DNA of 35,398 nucleotides from an uncultured Aureispira sp. (GTDB lineage: Bacteria; Bacteroidota; Bacteroidia; Chitinophagales; Saprospiraceae). Below the pieces are notes generated by a model, which saw only the letters and a list, made by a program, of their open reading frames with translations, was not told the origin of the DNA and did not search any database. This document shows positions 15,854 to 26,200 of the stretch, piece by piece. The DNA lies in contig CAJQOX010000014.1 in assembly GCA_905480075.1 (NCBI GenBank), positions 1-35,398 on the forward strand. Direction: 5' to 3'. Both the position numbers and the translations under genes were made by a program. Numbering within the stretch: the first letter of the stretch is position 1; every line of letters begins with the position of its first letter.

Positions 15854-17560
15854 CTAATTGCAATACTCATAGGTTGTTTCATTGTCCTTAACCCACTTTA
15901 AAGGGATATATTTCATTTTTATTTTATTATGTATGCATATTTTTTCAAGGTGTTTATTGCTATGTGTGTCAAGTTGAGAGATTTTTGGTAGAGAACTCAT
16001 GTTCAATCCGGTTAGTTGATTTGTGGCACAACGCAAAACGCGTAGTTTTGTGTTAGTACCCAATTCGAGGTTGTTTATATTGTTATGCGTGCAAACCAAG
16101 GTCCATAAATGACTGTTTTTACTCAAGTCCAGGCTCTTTAAATTATTAGTATCACAGTATATTTTTTCCAGATTTTCGTTGTTCGATAAATCAAGATCTT
16201 TCAGGTGGTTTTTTGTACAGATTAACTTTGTCAATTTAATATTCCCGCTGACGTCAATGTTAGTAAGGTTGTTGTGGTTGCAGTTAAGGGTTTTTAAGTT
16301 CTTTACACTGCTGATGTTAATCGTTTTCAGGTGATTGTCATTGCAGCTCAGTTTTTTGATGTCGGGGCTGTTTTTGATTTCGAGATTAGTCAGTTTGTTG
16401 TCGGAACAATTCAGTAACTTCAAGCTGACATTATCACCTGTTATTAACTCCACCATATGGTTGTCGGTTATTGTAAGGTGTTCAATTGCTTTATTGTTAC
16501 TGATATCAAGGTGTGTAATGTGATTGTGTTCTGCATTCAGGAATATCAGATTTTTATTTCCCGATAAGTCAAGTTTTTTTATTTTATTCTGATAACAGCT
16601 GATTCTTTTTAACTTCGGATTATTTGTTGTAATTAAATCTAAGAGATGGTTTTTGTTACAAACTATTTCTTCGAGCTTTGTTGCCTTCTTTAAATCCAGG
16701 TGTTTAATCTTGTTCTCATTGCAAAATATGTCTATCAAATGATCATTAGCACCCAAATGAAGGTCAATCAGATTGTTCCTTCCGCATATCAAATGGGTAA
16801 GGTCTGCATTTTTACTGATATCCAGTTTGTGAATGTTGTTTGACCTGCAATTCAATTCAAGTAACTTTACACAATTGTTTATATTTAAAGATTCAAGATG
16901 ATTGTGGTGGCAATCTATTATTAATGTTTCGGAACAGTATTTAAGGTCTATCTCTGTCAGCTCATTATTGTCAATTATCAGTTCTTTCAAATTTTTATTC
17001 TGATTTATTTTCAATTCTCTTATATGATTGTGCGTACATTTAAGAACCTCTAAAGGTGATTCATTGGGAAGGATAAGTTCCGTCAGGTGGTTATCTTTAC
17101 AATGTATTTCTTTTATATTTATGTTTTTTCTAAAGTTCAGAACCTCTATCTTGTTTTCGTAACATATAATTTTCTCCAACAATGTATTTTGTTCTAAATT
17201 AAGCGAGCTGAAATGATTGTTGTGGCACTCTAACTCTTTAAGCTTTATGTTTTTAGTCAAATCCACTTCTCCTAACCTGTTGTAGTTGCAATTCAGGTAT
17301 TCGAGGCTAACAAAGGCACTAAGACCGCTTAAATCGCTTATCTGATTTTTATAGGAATCATCAGAATAACTGGAAAGGTCTAATTTTAATACCTTTTTGG
17401 CATCAGCAGTAAATATTTTTCCATTAATTTCACCATCAGAATCTATTTTTAATTCTATCAGCTTTTTTTCGAATGCAGCGTCAGGTATAGATGTGGTTTG
17501 TGCATTTAAACTGGTGAAAGTTATAAATAACAGAAGGTAAATGAGGACGTGTATACGCAT
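15854..17560 (-). CDS. Exported leucine-rich repeat protein, 21-residue cysteine-type repeats (568 aa)
   Basis: A signal peptide (MRIHVLIYLLLFITFTSLNA) precedes a short N-cap (SIPDAAFEKKLIELKIDSDG, common in Bacteroidota LRR proteins). From residue 86 to 526 there are 21 uninterrupted repeats of exactly 21 residues with consensus LxxLxCxxNxLxxLDLSxNxx, then a decayed repeat and a short C-cap ending in EYCN. Eighteen of 21 repeats have Cys at position 6, and His often follows the Asn (NHL). The repeat length and Cys position match the bacterial IRREKO-type LRR class as I recall it. No T9SS sorting tail, lipobox or membrane anchor is visible, so the protein is probably periplasmic or released. 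A binding role is likely; the ligand is unknown. Confidence 0.9.
   Translation of the reverse strand: MRIHVLIYLLLFITFTSLNAQTTSIPDAAFEKKLIELKIDSDGEINGKIFTADAKKVLKLDLSSYSDDSYKNQISDLSGLSAFVSLEYLNCNYNRLGEVDLTKNIKLKELECHNNHFSSLNLEQNTLLEKIICYENKIEVLNFRKNINIKEIHCKDNHLTELILPNESPLEVLKCTHNHIRELKINQNKNLKELIIDNNELTEIDLKYCSETLIIDCHHNHLESLNINNCVKLLELNCRSNNIHKLDISKNADLTHLICGRNNLIDLHLGANDHLIDIFCNENKIKHLDLKKATKLEEIVCNKNHLLDLITTNNPKLKRISCYQNKIKKLDLSGNKNLIFLNAEHNHITHLDISNNKAIEHLTITDNHMVELITGDNVSLKLLNCSDNKLTNLEIKNSPDIKKLSCNDNHLKTINISSVKNLKTLNCNHNNLTNIDVSGNIKLTKLICTKNHLKDLDLSNNENLEKIYCDTNNLKSLDLSKNSHLWTLVCTHNNINNLELGTNTKLRVLRCATNQLTGLNMSSLPKISQLDTHSNKHLEKICIHNKIKMKYIPLKWVKDNETTYEYCN
15983..17305 (-). repeat. Twenty-one tandem LRR units of 63 bp
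   Basis: Each unit encodes 21 residues with no insertions or deletions across all 21 units (1,323 bp). The DNA copies are diverged, which points to old duplication with selection on the fold and not to recent slippage. Confidence 0.85.
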
Positions 17561-17942
17561 TAGTATTAATTATTAATGATACAAACCTTGTGTGGTTTAA
17601 TTTAATTTGATGTTGCTGCAGTTGTTTATTAAACTAAAAATACTCAAAGAATATTAAAATGCGTGTTAATCTGAATATATTTCTTAAAGAATATAAAAAA
17701 ACGTTTTAATTTTTAATCAATATATGCATAACCAATTCATTAGAACAGAAAGCGAGAGGTTATCAGAAGCACCATCATTTCTTACCATTAATTCAAAAAG
17801 CAGGCCACAACATTGGCAGGAATACACTATGCGATTATATTAAGAAATACCTCTCCTCAGATGCCTCATCAGGTTGCAGGAAGGACTTAATTAATACATT
17901 TTTTTTGTTTAAGTAAAAAATGCAGGATGATAAAAGGAATGC
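17561..17942. other. Intergenic region, 382 bp
   Basis: It lies between the LRR gene and the DUF5686 gene, both on the minus strand. The first ~150 bp are very AT-rich without a recognised signal. From about 17740 to 17880 the base composition rises and a start-less coding-like frame is present on the + strand (listed separately). No clear terminator for the DUF5686 gene was found here. Confidence 0.6.
17710..17916 (+). pseudogene. Possible gene fragment without start codon
   Basis: A frame of 68 codons is open from the TAA at 17707 to the TAA at 17914, with no ATG, GTG or TTG. Codons from 17752 read ARGYQKHHHFLPLIQKAG then HNIGRNTLCDYIKKYL, which looks like real protein and is richer in GC than the flanks. 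The HHxFLP ... KAGxNIxxN spacing faintly recalls AHH/HNH nuclease toxin tails (for example of polymorphic toxins), but this is a guess. It could be the end of a gene lost by deletion, or chance. Confidence 0.35.
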
Positions 17943-20507
17943 CTAAAAAGAAAATTTCAATGTGACACGAACGGAGAAAAATTGTGCGTCTCTGTTGTCC
18001 AGATAGGTCAATCTCCAAAGGGCATCTACCCTGATGAATTGAAGAATATTCTCTATACCTGCACTGACTTCTGCATAAGGCCCTTGATCAAAAGTCCCGT
18101 AAAAGGCCCCCTCATTATAGGGAGGAGTCCTTAATTTGGAACTTTTGATTGAGCGGTCATAATTATTGAGCCGGTTAGCATCTTTGTTTTGCTTCGATAA
18201 AGTTCCCCATGAGGCACGTACTGCTGTAACAAGCCGCCATTTCAACCATTTTCTGATAAAAGGAATTCTATTCAATATAAACCCGTCCCAATGATGTTCG
18301 ATACGGGCATGCACAAAAAAGTCACTCACAAATTCAAAGCTGTTCATGCTGTTGAAAGAAGTCTTGTTGTAAAAGTAGGCCTCGTTCCCCGGATGTGTTT
18401 CGAGAAGTAAATAGGGGAGGACACCGAATACTTTTCCACATTCCACCTGATATTCTACATAACCAACCGGACTAACATAGAACCAGTGTTTTATACCAAG
18501 TCGAATTTTATGGAACCTGAATTGTGATCCCAAAACTCCTTTTATACCCATAGTATATGAAAGGTCAATAATAGGATATTTTGATCCCATGCTAAAATCC
18601 CTGAAAGGGCCGGATATCAGTTTTTCCTTATAGGCAAATCTTGTCTTTAGTACAATTTCTGTTGATCTGATTTGAGTGATCGTATCCGGAAAAGCAGGAC
18701 TTTCAGGGTTTCTCTGAAGGAATTTGAAATTTAAGCCCCCTTGTTTTGTGTTCTCATAGCCCACAGGTTGCAATCTTCTGTGCATTATTGCAACTCTGTT
18801 AGAAAATCCACGCTTCCATGTATGGTGAAACCAAACCTTACCTTCCTGGACATACATCATTTTTTGTGGTATTGGCCTGCGCAACCATCCCGCGAAAAGA
18901 CTTTGTGTCTTTCGTTCTTCAGAACTACGGTTCTCAAAGGTGGCATCATTGATAAAGCTTGCTCCTATCGCCGAGCGTCTGTATCGGTTGAAAACATATT
19001 GCATGTTGCCTCCGTACTTCCAGCGTTTATCCTTAAAACCATAGCCGGCATATCCGTAAATCTGAAACTTCTTGCTGAGTTTATTGCTCGTTCCAACTCC
19101 AAGGCTCAGTCTTACCCCCTCAACATCATTCCAGGTAAATAAGCTGGAGTAAGGACCTATTTTGATTGGGCCGAAGACTTTATATCCCCCGATGACTATC
19201 TCAACAATTTCAGCAATTGTTTTGAATAAAGGGATATTTTGAATGCTGTCTACCATTTTGTAAACCCCGGCTTCGTTTTTAGATAACTCTTCATGACGAT
19301 TAGCCGACCAAAAGGTATCTGCCTTTTCCAGTTCCTCATACTTTACGTCTTCAGGATCCTGTTCTTTGAAAATCTTTATGCCATCCGGTTGATTTACCTT
19401 AAAGTCTTTATATGAAACAGTTTTTCGACCAATGATACCGAGGCCTTTGTCTTTTTTTGTAGTAGCAAAATCTATCACAGTTTTTTGCTTCACCGGAAGC
19501 CAGTATTTTTCTTCATAAGGGTCGTATTCCTGATATATTATTATCCGGTTAACAAGGTTTACATTTGCTTCGGGGTTCATGCGCATGTTTACAAGCAATA
19601 ATGCATAATCTTCCATTGAAACCCAAAAATCTCCGTAAAAAGTATTGCCGGCCTTGTCCTTGGGGATGAATTTAAGCTTATAACTCCATTTTCCTTTTAT
19701 TTTTGTACTGTCCATGATATAGTACTTATAAAAAGTTAACCCTGATACAGAAAAAGGACTGATAAACTCCTTGCCCAATAATTTTATGTTGTTATTATAA
19801 ATGTTGTATTCTTCGTTCATGCTCCCAATGAACTCAACAACTGTCTGATTCTTTACTCCGGTAACACGTTGTGCCTTAAGAACGTCTTTCTTGTCCATTC
19901 CTTTTACAACATAGGTGTCGAAGATGTTTTCTGCAACATAGGCAGGTAAAAAAGGCTTTACATCCGAAACAGTATCAATATTGTCAAAAATGAATTGCAA
20001 CTTCTTGAAGATTTTCATGTCCTTCATCTGAGGTGTGATATTCACCAGGTCCAGTTCTACTTTGGAATATACTTCTGCACTGTAGGATTCTGCTACTCTT
20101 TGCAAATCATTAACCTTCTTATTTTTGTTGATTTGACGGATAATCTCATTGGCAGGGTTCTCACCGGCATTTACGACTACTTCTATACCAAGGTCCATCG
20201 AACTGGATTTCATCCGGAAATTGATGATTTGTTCAGATTGTTCCTTATCGATAAGCTTGTAGCTATTGTTGTATCCCAACGAGTTAGAGGCAATGCTGTC
20301 GCCTGAGGATGCATCGAATTCTATTACATAATAACCGTCAATATCAGTCAGAACGCCATTGCTTGTTCCATATATAAAGACACCACAAAATGGCATTGAT
20401 TCTTCCGTGTCATCATCTATGACCTGCCCGGTTATTTTAATAGTTTGTGAATGGCATATATTTATTGCTAATGCACAAAGACTTATTATCAGATAGAATA
20501 TTTTCAT
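17943..20507 (-). CDS. DUF5686 outer-membrane protein with carboxypeptidase-regulatory-like domain (854 aa)
   Basis: A signal peptide (to ~20) is followed by a CarboxypepD_reg-like beta-sandwich (TIKITGQVIDDDTEESMPF ... GVLTDIDGYY, ~23-105). The DUF5686 region starts with VVVNAGENPANEIIRQI and YSAEVYSKVELDL and includes FYGDFWVSMEDYALLLVNM. The second half alternates short strands and ends in VRVTLKFSF, a typical outer-membrane barrel terminus with a final Phe. The fold resembles TonB-dependent-receptor accessory domains, but there is no plug, so it is probably a barrel of unknown substrate. It is a single-gene unit on this strand; no exact -7 element was found upstream. Confidence 0.9.
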   Translation of the reverse strand: MKIFYLIISLCALAINICHSQTIKITGQVIDDDTEESMPFCGVFIYGTSNGVLTDIDGYYVIEFDASSGDSIASNSLGYNNSYKLIDKEQSEQIINFRMKSSSMDLGIEVVVNAGENPANEIIRQINKNKKVNDLQRVAESYSAEVYSKVELDLVNITPQMKDMKIFKKLQFIFDNIDTVSDVKPFLPAYVAENIFDTYVVKGMDKKDVLKAQRVTGVKNQTVVEFIGSMNEEYNIYNNNIKLLGKEFISPFSVSGLTFYKYYIMDSTKIKGKWSYKLKFIPKDKAGNTFYGDFWVSMEDYALLLVNMRMNPEANVNLVNRIIIYQEYDPYEEKYWLPVKQKTVIDFATTKKDKGLGIIGRKTVSYKDFKVNQPDGIKIFKEQDPEDVKYEELEKADTFWSANRHEELSKNEAGVYKMVDSIQNIPLFKTIAEIVEIVIGGYKVFGPIKIGPYSSLFTWNDVEGVRLSLGVGTSNKLSKKFQIYGYAGYGFKDKRWKYGGNMQYVFNRYRRSAIGASFINDATFENRSSEERKTQSLFAGWLRRPIPQKMMYVQEGKVWFHHTWKRGFSNRVAIMHRRLQPVGYENTKQGGLNFKFLQRNPESPAFPDTITQIRSTEIVLKTRFAYKEKLISGPFRDFSMGSKYPIIDLSYTMGIKGVLGSQFRFHKIRLGIKHWFYVSPVGYVEYQVECGKVFGVLPYLLLETHPGNEAYFYNKTSFNSMNSFEFVSDFFVHARIEHHWDGFILNRIPFIRKWLKWRLVTAVRASWGTLSKQNKDANRLNNYDRSIKSSKLRTPPYNEGAFYGTFDQGPYAEVSAGIENILQFIRVDALWRLTYLDNRDAQFFSVRVTLKFSF

Positions 20508-20689
20508 TCGCTTTTATTCGTAATCTTATTCAAAGGTTTCATGGAGGGCTAAAATAAGTAAAAATTATTTAATATTTATTATTTATTTGCATGTTAAAAC
20601 AGTATTTTGTGACAAGTAAATAAATAAATGGTTAATTACTCTTTTTAAGGTGTAAATGTCTTCTATATACTTTCTTTAGCTTCAAAAAT

Positions 20690-21217
20690 ATGTCCAAATC
20701 TTTTTTTATTATTCTTTCTTCCCTGTTCGTCTTGCTTTCATCGGGATTTGTATATTGGTCTTCTACTCTTTTTTCCAATAAGGTTGATTCCTTTATTCAA
20801 ACAATTGATATGTCATTTTATTCTCACAGAGGGGCAGTATCTCTTGTGAACGAGCCGGCTACTGATTTTATGTACAATAAAATTTCTGCTGTCGAGAAGA
20901 TTTATCTGAAAGGCAACCGCCTGAATGCTTTGGTTGGTTTTAATGATCTGCTGCTTGAAGACCCCGGGAATATGGAGTTGATGTTGCGTATAGCTATTAT
21001 TTATACTCAGGAAAAACAGTTTGATGCTGCTTTGGAAAAATTAAAATTAGTTTATGATTTTAAAGATTCTGTTTATTCCCCCGATGCTGCATGGTTTATA
21101 TCCTTAATATATTTTAAGATGGGCAAAGATAAGCAGGCAGTTTCTCTTCTCAAAGAAATTGTCGATAATCGTGGCAACTTTTTTCTTAATGCCCAGGTTT
21201 TATTGGATTATCGTTAG
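20690..21217 (+). CDS. Small membrane-anchored TPR protein (175 aa)
   Basis: An uncleaved or cleaved N-terminal hydrophobic segment (FFIILSSLFVLLSSGFVYW) is followed by ~40 residues of linker and then about three TPR-like helical pairs (~70-170). These include NRLNALVGFNDLLLEDPGN, MLRIAIIYTQEKQFDAALEK and WFISLIYFKMGKDKQAVSLL with the usual small residues at the turn. TPRs mediate protein contacts; the partner is unknown. It diverges from the DUF5686 gene and converges on glnS, with no obvious terminator in the 53-bp gap. Confidence 0.8.
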   Translation: MSKSFFIILSSLFVLLSSGFVYWSSTLFSNKVDSFIQTIDMSFYSHRGAVSLVNEPATDFMYNKISAVEKIYLKGNRLNALVGFNDLLLEDPGNMELMLRIAIIYTQEKQFDAALEKLKLVYDFKDSVYSPDAAWFISLIYFKMGKDKQAVSLLKEIVDNRGNFFLNAQVLLDYR

Positions 21218-21270
21218 AAAAAGTATGCAAGTGTTTTATAGATTATCAATCCTGTACTATCAAAACGCAA

Positions 21271-22983
21271 CTATTTTTTGCTGATTTTAGCCCATGAGTC
21301 CTTCAGTGCCACTGTTCTGTTGAATACCAGATTTCCAGGATTGCTATCTTTGTCTACACAGAAATATCCCAATCGCATAAATTGAAAGCTCTCTCCTTCT
21401 TTAGCGTGCGTCATTCCCGGTTCAAGACAAGCAGAAACAGTTCGGAGAGATTCATCATTTAAGAATGTCTTGTAATCTACCGCTCTTTTGCGTTTTTTAC
21501 CCTGTTCGTCCCTATAGCTTTCTTTGTGCCCGTCAGGAGAAGGGTCAGTAAATAAACGATCGTATATTCTTACTTCAGCTCTAATCGCATGTTCAACAGA
21601 GACCCAATGCAAGGTGCCTTTTGCTTTTATTTCACTGATGTCCGATCCGGACTTACTGTTTTCGTAATAGGTGCAATATACTTCTTCGATCGCTCCGCTT
21701 TCAGAAGATTTGAATCCGGTGCAATGTAAAATATAGGCACCTTTAAAACGAACATTCCGGTCCGGAGCAAGTCTACGCCATTTTTTATGAGGTTCTGTAG
21801 TGAAATCTTCCTGCTCAATAAACAGTTCGCGTGAAAAAGGAACTTTGCGGCTTCCCATGCTTTCATCCTCGGGATTGTTAATGAGGTGCATTTCCTCCAC
21901 CTGACCCTCGGGGTAATTTGTTATCACTACCTTCAGTGGGTTCAAAACACCCATCACACGCGGTGTGCTCTTGTTTAAATCTTCCCTTACACAATTTTCC
22001 AATGAAGACAGATCAATATACTGATCCCGCTTACTGACCCCTGCTCTACGAATAAAGTTTTTAATTGAATTGGCAGTATAGCCTCTCCTTCTCATGCCTG
22101 ATATCGTAGGCATCCGGGGGTCATCCCATCCGTTGACTACCCCTGTTTCTATTAAGTCTTTGAGCTTGCGCTTACTTGTAATAGTATAGCTCATATTCAA
22201 TCTGGAGAATTCTATTTGTTGCGGTTGGTATACTCCCAGTTCAATCAGACACCAATCGTATAACTCACGGTGTACTTCAAATTCCAGCGAACATAAAGAA
22301 TGTGTTATTCCTTCTATAGAGTCTGAAAGCCCGTGTGCCCAGTCATACATTGGATAAAGACACCAGTCATTTCCAGTGTTGTGGTGACTCTCGTGCTTTA
22401 CTCTGTAAATCAGAGGGTCCCGCATCAGCCAGTTATCGGCCTGCATATCTATCTTTAAGCGTAATGCACAAAACCCATCAGGAAATCTGCCAGCTTTCAT
22501 TTGTTCAAACAAAAACAAATTCAGCTCAGCATCTGAATCGCGGAATCTGCTTTCTCTACCAAGCCGTTTTTCATAATCCATCGTTTCCGGAGAAGAAAAA
22601 TCGATGTAGGCTTTGCCTTTTTTTATTAATTCAACAGCATATTCATAGAGCTGAACAAAATAGTCTGATGTGTAATATAGGCGGTCTTCCCAATCAAAGC
22701 CCAACCATTTGATATCTTCTTTAATAGCATTTACAAAGTCGGTCTTCTCCGTAGACGGATTGGTGTCGTCAAATCTCAGATTGGTTTTGCCTCCGTATTT
22801 TTCTGCCAGGTCAAAACTTACACATATTGCCTTGGCATGACCAATGTGTAAATAACCATTCGGTTCAGGAGGAAAACGCGTAAGTACCTTTTGGTTGAAT
22901 CGTCCGCTTTTATTGTGCTCTTCTACAATGTGTTCTATGAAATTCAGGGTCTCTTTTCCTTCCTCTTTGATCTCGTGGCTCAT
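21271..22983 (-). CDS. glnS: Glutaminyl-tRNA synthetase
   Basis: This class I synthetase is 570 aa, close to the usual ~555. It shows the PEPNGYLHIGHAKAI motif (HIGH), FDDTNP, the GlnRS stretch WLGFDWEDRLYYTSDYF, the glutamine/tRNA region CLYPMYDWAHGLSDSIEGIT, and WDDPRMPTISGMRRRG. The second catalytic motif, MSKRKL in E. coli, reads ITSKRKL here, keeping the Ser-Lys. The C-terminal half has the two beta-barrel anticodon-binding domain. It charges tRNA-Gln in the cytoplasm and is monocistronic, with a -7 promoter element at 23036-23043. Confidence 0.97.
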   Translation of the reverse strand: MSHEIKEEGKETLNFIEHIVEEHNKSGRFNQKVLTRFPPEPNGYLHIGHAKAICVSFDLAEKYGGKTNLRFDDTNPSTEKTDFVNAIKEDIKWLGFDWEDRLYYTSDYFVQLYEYAVELIKKGKAYIDFSSPETMDYEKRLGRESRFRDSDAELNLFLFEQMKAGRFPDGFCALRLKIDMQADNWLMRDPLIYRVKHESHHNTGNDWCLYPMYDWAHGLSDSIEGITHSLCSLEFEVHRELYDWCLIELGVYQPQQIEFSRLNMSYTITSKRKLKDLIETGVVNGWDDPRMPTISGMRRRGYTANSIKNFIRRAGVSKRDQYIDLSSLENCVREDLNKSTPRVMGVLNPLKVVITNYPEGQVEEMHLINNPEDESMGSRKVPFSRELFIEQEDFTTEPHKKWRRLAPDRNVRFKGAYILHCTGFKSSESGAIEEVYCTYYENSKSGSDISEIKAKGTLHWVSVEHAIRAEVRIYDRLFTDPSPDGHKESYRDEQGKKRKRAVDYKTFLNDESLRTVSACLEPGMTHAKEGESFQFMRLGYFCVDKDSNPGNLVFNRTVALKDSWAKISKK

Positions 22984-23035
22984 AATGACAGTATATCTTG
23001 ATGGTTTTTTAAAGTCTGTTGATTTAATTCTGCCG

Positions 23036-23043
23036 CAAATTTA
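23036..23043 (-). promoter_or_regulatory. Candidate -7 promoter element of glnS
   Basis: On the minus strand TAAATTTG matches TAnnTTTG, 52 bp before the glnS ATG. No TTG is at the expected -33 distance. Confidence 0.5.
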
Positions 23044-23173
23044 GTTAATTTAATCCTCTTATAATAATTGTTCCTCTTAATTTGTCTATTACCTATTCCT
23101 TGTATTTTGCATCTTGTGATCCGAATGTTTTTTTTTGATTTGTCATAAGTAGTGTTTTTGATCTTTTTCAAAA

Positions 23174-23208
23174 CATAAAACCCCGGAATTAAGTTAATAA
23201 TTCCAGGG
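23174..23208 (-). terminator. Intrinsic terminator of the LamG protein gene
   Basis: On the minus strand CCCTGGAATTA (23208-23198) pairs with TAATTCCGGGG (23191-23181) with one T-G wobble, loop of six, then TTTTATG. It lies 25 bp after the stop codon at 23233. Confidence 0.85.
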
Positions 23209-23232
23209 AGTATTGGGTTCAAGGACTCTGCG

Positions 23233-26200
23233 TTATATCTTTATAAATGGTCTTATTATTTTCTCTCCGTTATTTAGTCTGACAGATATAATGTAGGTGG
23301 ATGGAATTAATTCTCTGATTCCTCCTATTTCAATAATAGAATAGGGCGCTGTGTTTTTGTCATACTCTCTGATTATCTTCCCGCTCAAATCAGCAATTTG
23401 TATTTTGCTTGTGGTGCATCCCTCCGGAAGATCGTTGAATCTTATTCTAAGAATGTCATTTACTGGGTTTGGATAAAGCAATAAATTATTTGTTTCTGTG
23501 TTTTTTATTCCACTTACAGCTTTTGTTTCCGTGTAGCTGAACCGGCCATCTGTTTCTATTATTTTTATTCTGTAATAACTGGTAACAGGAATGCTGTTCA
23601 GGTGAAAGTAATTATAAGATGTTTCTTCACCTGCAAGTCCTTTGGATAAGAGGCTTGTTATTTTTTCGAATTCATGATTGTCATTGTTCATCATCTCAAT
23701 CTGAAATTCAATGTTTTCTTCCTCTGTTTGAGCAATCCAGCTAATTTCTACCTTGTTTTCATTTTTCCTCTTTGCTTCAAAATCTACTATTTCCAGAGGC
23801 AAGAGCGAGTTGTTATTTATGTTAACAATAACCATTTGTGAAAAAGAGGTAAGGTTGTTATCCGTGTCATATCCTACAGAACCAACAGAACCTGATGTCG
23901 CTGTCTCTGCACCACCTCTTGAATTGCCCCATGTGGCACCGAAATCATTGTCGCCCCGTTTGTAAAGGAGTAAAGGGGAAGAAGCCTGAGGGGAGTTAAC
24001 ATCATCTTCCGATATATAATTGATTCTGTTGAAAGTTAGTGCCTGAATGGGAGAAAAATTAAGGTTTGTGCCAAAATTTTCTACAATAAAATATTCATTG
24101 TCCACATCACCGGCAATCGAATTCCATCCGTGTGGTTGTTCAGTCTCTATGCGGTATAGCACTATCTCTCCGTCAGGGGTGGCCGACCCGAAATTAATAA
24201 TGACATCACTGTTGCTGAAGTTAGCAAGGTAAGGGCCGGTGCCCGGAATTGTTATCCTGTCTGACTTTCCCCCGCCTACGGCTGCTTCCGAGGCTATATA
24301 ATCTGAACTTGTCATTCCATACGTGATGCCATTATTTGTGTTTTTTGCATCTTTTACACCGCCGGCCGTGCCAATAGTTGAGTCACTGTTGAATTGATAA
24401 TAGGAAATTAATCCGGTTTCTGTGCCCCTTAGTGTCAAATGCATGTTTTCTCGTATTTCATTCTGACTTAGTTCTTTACTCCATATGCCGACCTCATCTA
24501 TTGCCCCTGTAAAATAATTTATTGGTCCTCCGCCTGGGCTTTGATGTTTTGCCCCTATATAAAGTGCTTCACTTATATTTGCAAAATATTCCATGAACGA
24601 AGCAGCAACGGCTACTCCGTCAAGGTATAAGGTGGCGTTTCCGTAGCTAAAGGTAGCTGCAACATGATGCCATTTGTTTAGCTGAACTCCCGTGCAAGCC
24701 AATGACCCCATATTCGGAAAATAAAAATTGATGCTGCTATCTGTAACAGACAGTACATAGCCTTCATCAAAAGAACTCTTTTCTTTGGATATCAGTACTT
24801 TTTCAGTGCCTGATATTATAGTGGTTTTAAACCAGCATTCTATAGAAAAAACATTATCCATTATTAAAGAAGCATCAGAACCGCAACTTAAGTAATTGTC
24901 TGTTCCGTCAAAATTATACATGTTACCTCTGACATCACTAATGCCGTCAGCAGATTCCTGAACTACCATAAATTGGCCTGTAATTCCAATGTTTCCGAAT
25001 CTGATACTATTTGAAGTTATATAATTGGAAGTCGCTATCTTTGTCCATTCTCCATCGCTGTTCATTGGCCTGTTGTATAGTCCATATTTGGTAGAAATGA
25101 TTTCGGTAAATGTATTGGATGGAAAAATAAAAATATAATCAACGACCATATCTTCACTAATTGTTGATTTGTTAACTGTCCATATGTAATTATTAATATT
25201 GTTGTATCCATTGGAGCCCGACACAGAGTTTGGTGTAAATTCCTGATAACTAATTGTTATATCCTCCGTGCCGCTATGGCGAACAAAATTCATTTTCAGG
25301 TTGGCCGAAATAAAGTCATGAAAGCTTTGTCCGGCAGCTATGTTTGTAATTGTTTCACTGTTTGAATTTCCGCCTGAGTCATTGCCAAGATTTATTTCTG
25401 AAGTGGACCAGGATGCACCATTCTGTAGGCTGCCGTCATACCCGTTGCCTAATTTGTTATATAATGTACCGCCGTTTCCAGTGTTGAATTGATAATATAC
25501 AAGCAGTCCGCTTTCACAGCCTGAAAGACTCAAATGCATGTTCTCTCTTATCTCTGAACTGTTCCTTGCTATGGTCCAAAGCCTAACCTCATCTATTTTT
25601 CCTTCAGAGTTGAAGCTGCCGAAACTGCTGTTTCCACCTATTATCAGCGAATTGATTGCCGGCTTTATTCCCGTAGCGGTGTGGTTTGTTCCGGCTTCAA
25701 TGCCGTTTGAATATACACTAATACCTGTAGCAGTAAGAACACCGGCAATATGATGCCATTCGCCAACGCTTATTGACAGACCCGGACTAGAATATTGCTG
25801 ACCGTTGTTGTCGCGGTAAGTGAACAGGACTGTTCCGTTGATGATTTTCAACTCAAATCCTTCTGATACACCTGAAACAGTATTTGAAACGATCTCCTGT
25901 TCTCTTTGAATATCATCAGGCTTAATCCATGCCTCTACAGTAAAACTCACGAGGTTGTCTATACTTGTGTTTATACTGTTGCCACAGTCAACATAATCGT
26001 CTACGCCGTCAAGTTCAATTGAATTGCCCCGGATAATATCAGCAGAAGGGGAGGTCCCTGTGCCTTCTATATTGAAATTGAAAGGGTCTCTGAGGGCATC
26101 GTTGTTAATTATTGTAATTGTTGATGAGATATTGCCTGAGACCGAAGGGTCAAACTGTATGCTTATAACATCAGAATTGCCGGGAGCTATAGATGCAGGA

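Noticed and set aside
18741-19142. 133-codon + strand frame inside the DUF5686 gene
   Set aside because: It is antisense to a well-supported barrel-coding region and shows no family motif.
22980-23222. 80-codon frame on the minus strand between glnS and the LamG gene
   Set aside because: It covers the LamG-gene terminator and the glnS promoter element, has no recognisable features and its composition is that of non-coding DNA.
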